Source of the DNA: Anaerolineaceae bacterium
Lineage (GTDB): Bacteria; Chloroflexota; Anaerolineae; Anaerolineales; Anaerolineaceae
Length of the DNA stretch: 6,776 bases
Direction: 5' to 3'
NCBI GenBank assembly: GCA_003542325.1
Contig: DPKV01000075.1
Span: 1,165-7,940, forward strand
Part shown: positions 5,580 to 6,776 of the stretch, in pieces
How positions within the stretch are numbered: position 1 is the first letter of the stretch
Layout of the letters: each line of letters opens with the position of its first letter
Notes under the pieces: generated by a model
Database searches by the model: none
What the model was told of the DNA's origin: nothing
What the model saw: the letters and a program-made list of their open reading frames with translations, nothing else
Translations under genes and position numbers: made by a program

Positions 5580-6776
5580 TTACTCGCTGATCGTGTAGGT
5601 GTGATTGAACACCATGTAGCGAAGGGCGGGGGCATCTACCTGAACAACGGTAACGCCTTCAACGCTCTGCAGGCGAATTGCTTCAACGGGACCGAGTGTC
5701 CGCCAGGCGATGTCGATCGCACCAGATTCGATGGCGTTTGACATCGTGGTGGGATTAGCGAAGTACTTGATGATGACGGTCTGGATCATGGGGGCGTCAT
5801 CGCCGAAGTAGAATGGATTCGCTTCAAGGACCATCTGCTCACCGGGTGTGTGGGAGACCATGCGATATGGGCCGATCCCATCCACAATGGCGGGGAACTG
5901 ATTGATCGCGTCGGGCAGGAATTCAGCAGGATTTGTGACCACGAACGGCGCAGTTGCGGCTAACGCAGGGAAGAAACCGAAGGAACTCTTCAGGTTGTAT
6001 TGTACCGTCAGGTCGTCAACAGCTACAACGGTATCGACATAAAGCTGAATCAAACCGGAAACCTGACCTTCAAGGTTGTTCAAGCGGTCCCATGAGTCCA
6101 CATAGTTTTGAGCGGTGACGGGGGTGCCGTCAGCGAACATCAGGTTATCCCGCAGGGTGAAGGTGTAGGTCATGCCATCATCACTTACGGTTGGGTAATC
6201 GGCGGCTGCGCCTGGAACCAACTCAGAGGTGCCAGGTGTATAGGACAACAAAGCAGCCCCTGTGTTCTTGATGATTTCCCAGTCATGGGTGGCGTAAGCA
6301 TCGCTGGCATCGAGACTGTTGACCTCATCGGTGGTGCCGATAATGATGGTGTCTGCACTGCCGGAAGCAGGTGAGGCGTCATCAGCGAAGCTCAGAACGT
6401 TGTAGTTGAATTCGAAGGGAGGACCAATGACCACGCCCTCAACGCCGTCACGATAGGTGACGAATTCGGGTTCCCAGAATAAGGGGATGGTGGGAACATC
6501 TTCTGCATAAAGCTCGCCGATTTGTTCGTAGAGTGTGGTGCGTTCTTCAGGATCGGAAGAAGAAGCGGCAGCAAGCAGGAGGGCGTCCATTTCCTCATTG
6601 CAGTAGTTCACGCCGTTATCGGGTGACTGGATGCAGGAGGCAAACGGGGAGAGCCAGGTGTCGGGGTCTGCGAAATCCGGGAACCAACCCAGGATAAAGA
6701 AGGGCAGGTCGCCGTTGACAAAACCGTCGACGTATTCAGCCCAGTTCATGCTCTGGAGTTCGACTTCGATCATGCC
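5580..6776 (-). CDS. Family-5 solute-binding protein of the importer, unusual domain order, 5' partial
   Basis: The frame is open to the window end; the codon before the first Met (6773) is Gly and the sequence is mid-domain, so the start lies outside. From that Met, residues 1-131 are the C-terminal part of an SBP_bac_5 domain: 'FILGWFPDFADPDTWLSPF', 'NEEMDALL', 'YAEDVPTIPLFW'. A small-residue linker 'DDASPASGSAD' (131-141) follows. Residues 142-397 then read as the N-terminal part of an SBP_bac_5 domain: 'NSLDASDAY', 'ELVPGAAADYPTVSDDGMTY', 'TFTLRDNLMFADGTPVTAQN', 'GIGPYRM', 'VLEANPFYFGD', 'GAIDIAWR'. It ends at 'LRYMVFNHTYTISE', where the family normally continues with 'VRQA…D'. No frame after the stop continues it. 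It is expected to be extracytoplasmic, delivering ligand to permeases B and C; the signal peptide is not in view. Either one and a half tandem domains or a circular permutant. Two cysteines (47, 58) could form a disulfide. Confidence 0.9.
   Translation of the reverse strand, partial: GMIEVELQSMNWAEYVDGFVNGDLPFFILGWFPDFADPDTWLSPFASCIQSPDNGVNYCNEEMDALLLAAASSSDPEERTTLYEQIGELYAEDVPTIPLFWEPEFVTYRDGVEGVVIGPPFEFNYNVLSFADDASPASGSADTIIIGTTDEVNSLDASDAYATHDWEIIKNTGAALLSYTPGTSELVPGAAADYPTVSDDGMTYTFTLRDNLMFADGTPVTAQNYVDSWDRLNNLEGQVSGLIQLYVDTVVAVDDLTVQYNLKSSFGFFPALAATAPFVVTNPAEFLPDAINQFPAIVDGIGPYRMVSHTPGEQMVLEANPFYFGDDAPMIQTVIIKYFANPTTMSNAIESGAIDIAWRTLGPVEAIRLQSVEGVTVVQVDAPALRYMVFNHTYTISE

Noticed and set aside
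1..6776. CRISPR arrays, tRNA/rRNA genes, insertion sequences, toxin-antitoxin or defence genes
   Set aside because: No direct repeat series, no tRNA-like cloverleaf, no transposase-like frame and no terminal repeats were seen.

Overview
The window holds most of a bacterial peptide-type ABC importer operon (Dpp/Opp/nickel family) on the minus strand, plus the 3' part of an unrelated gene on the plus strand that converges on it. G+C content is moderate, genes are tightly packed, and there are no mobile-element, phage, CRISPR or RNA-gene signs. The style (a full SBP-permease-permease-ATPase-ATPase cassette, long permease N-terminus, large modular binding protein) would fit a Chloroflexota/Anaerolineae-like bacterium. 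That placement is an impression and cannot be proved from this stretch.

Layout, left to right. Positions 2-928 (+) are a protein open from the window edge, with a clear C-terminal HD-type metal phosphohydrolase domain. Its N-terminal part may be the tail of a degenerate HAD-like domain. A strong 35-nt hairpin lies at 63-97. Positions 929-1032 are the convergent gap, with a 10-bp stem-loop that can end transcription from both sides. Positions 1033-5395 (-) carry, read right to left, permease B, permease C, ATPase D and ATPase F, with gaps of 31 and 4 nt and a final 4-nt ATGA overlap. Positions 5396-5579 are an untranslated spacer with a GAAA-capped hairpin. Positions 5580-6776 (-) are the 3' part of the substrate-binding protein gene, cut by the window end.

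How the genes work together: the binding protein captures substrate outside the membrane, B and C form the membrane channel, and D and F form the ATPase heterodimer. All essential ATPase and permease motifs are intact. The ligand (peptide, sugar oligomer, nickel chelate or other) cannot be told from sequence.

Two things depart from the usual plan. The binding-protein fragment reads as the C-terminal part of one family-5 binding domain, a linker, and then only the N-terminal part of another, so the gene is either one and a half domains or a circular permutation. Permease C carries an extra segment of about 110 residues between its first transmembrane helix and the conserved channel entry, and this segment resembles one lobe of a periplasmic binding protein. 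These are the best candidates for something undescribed.
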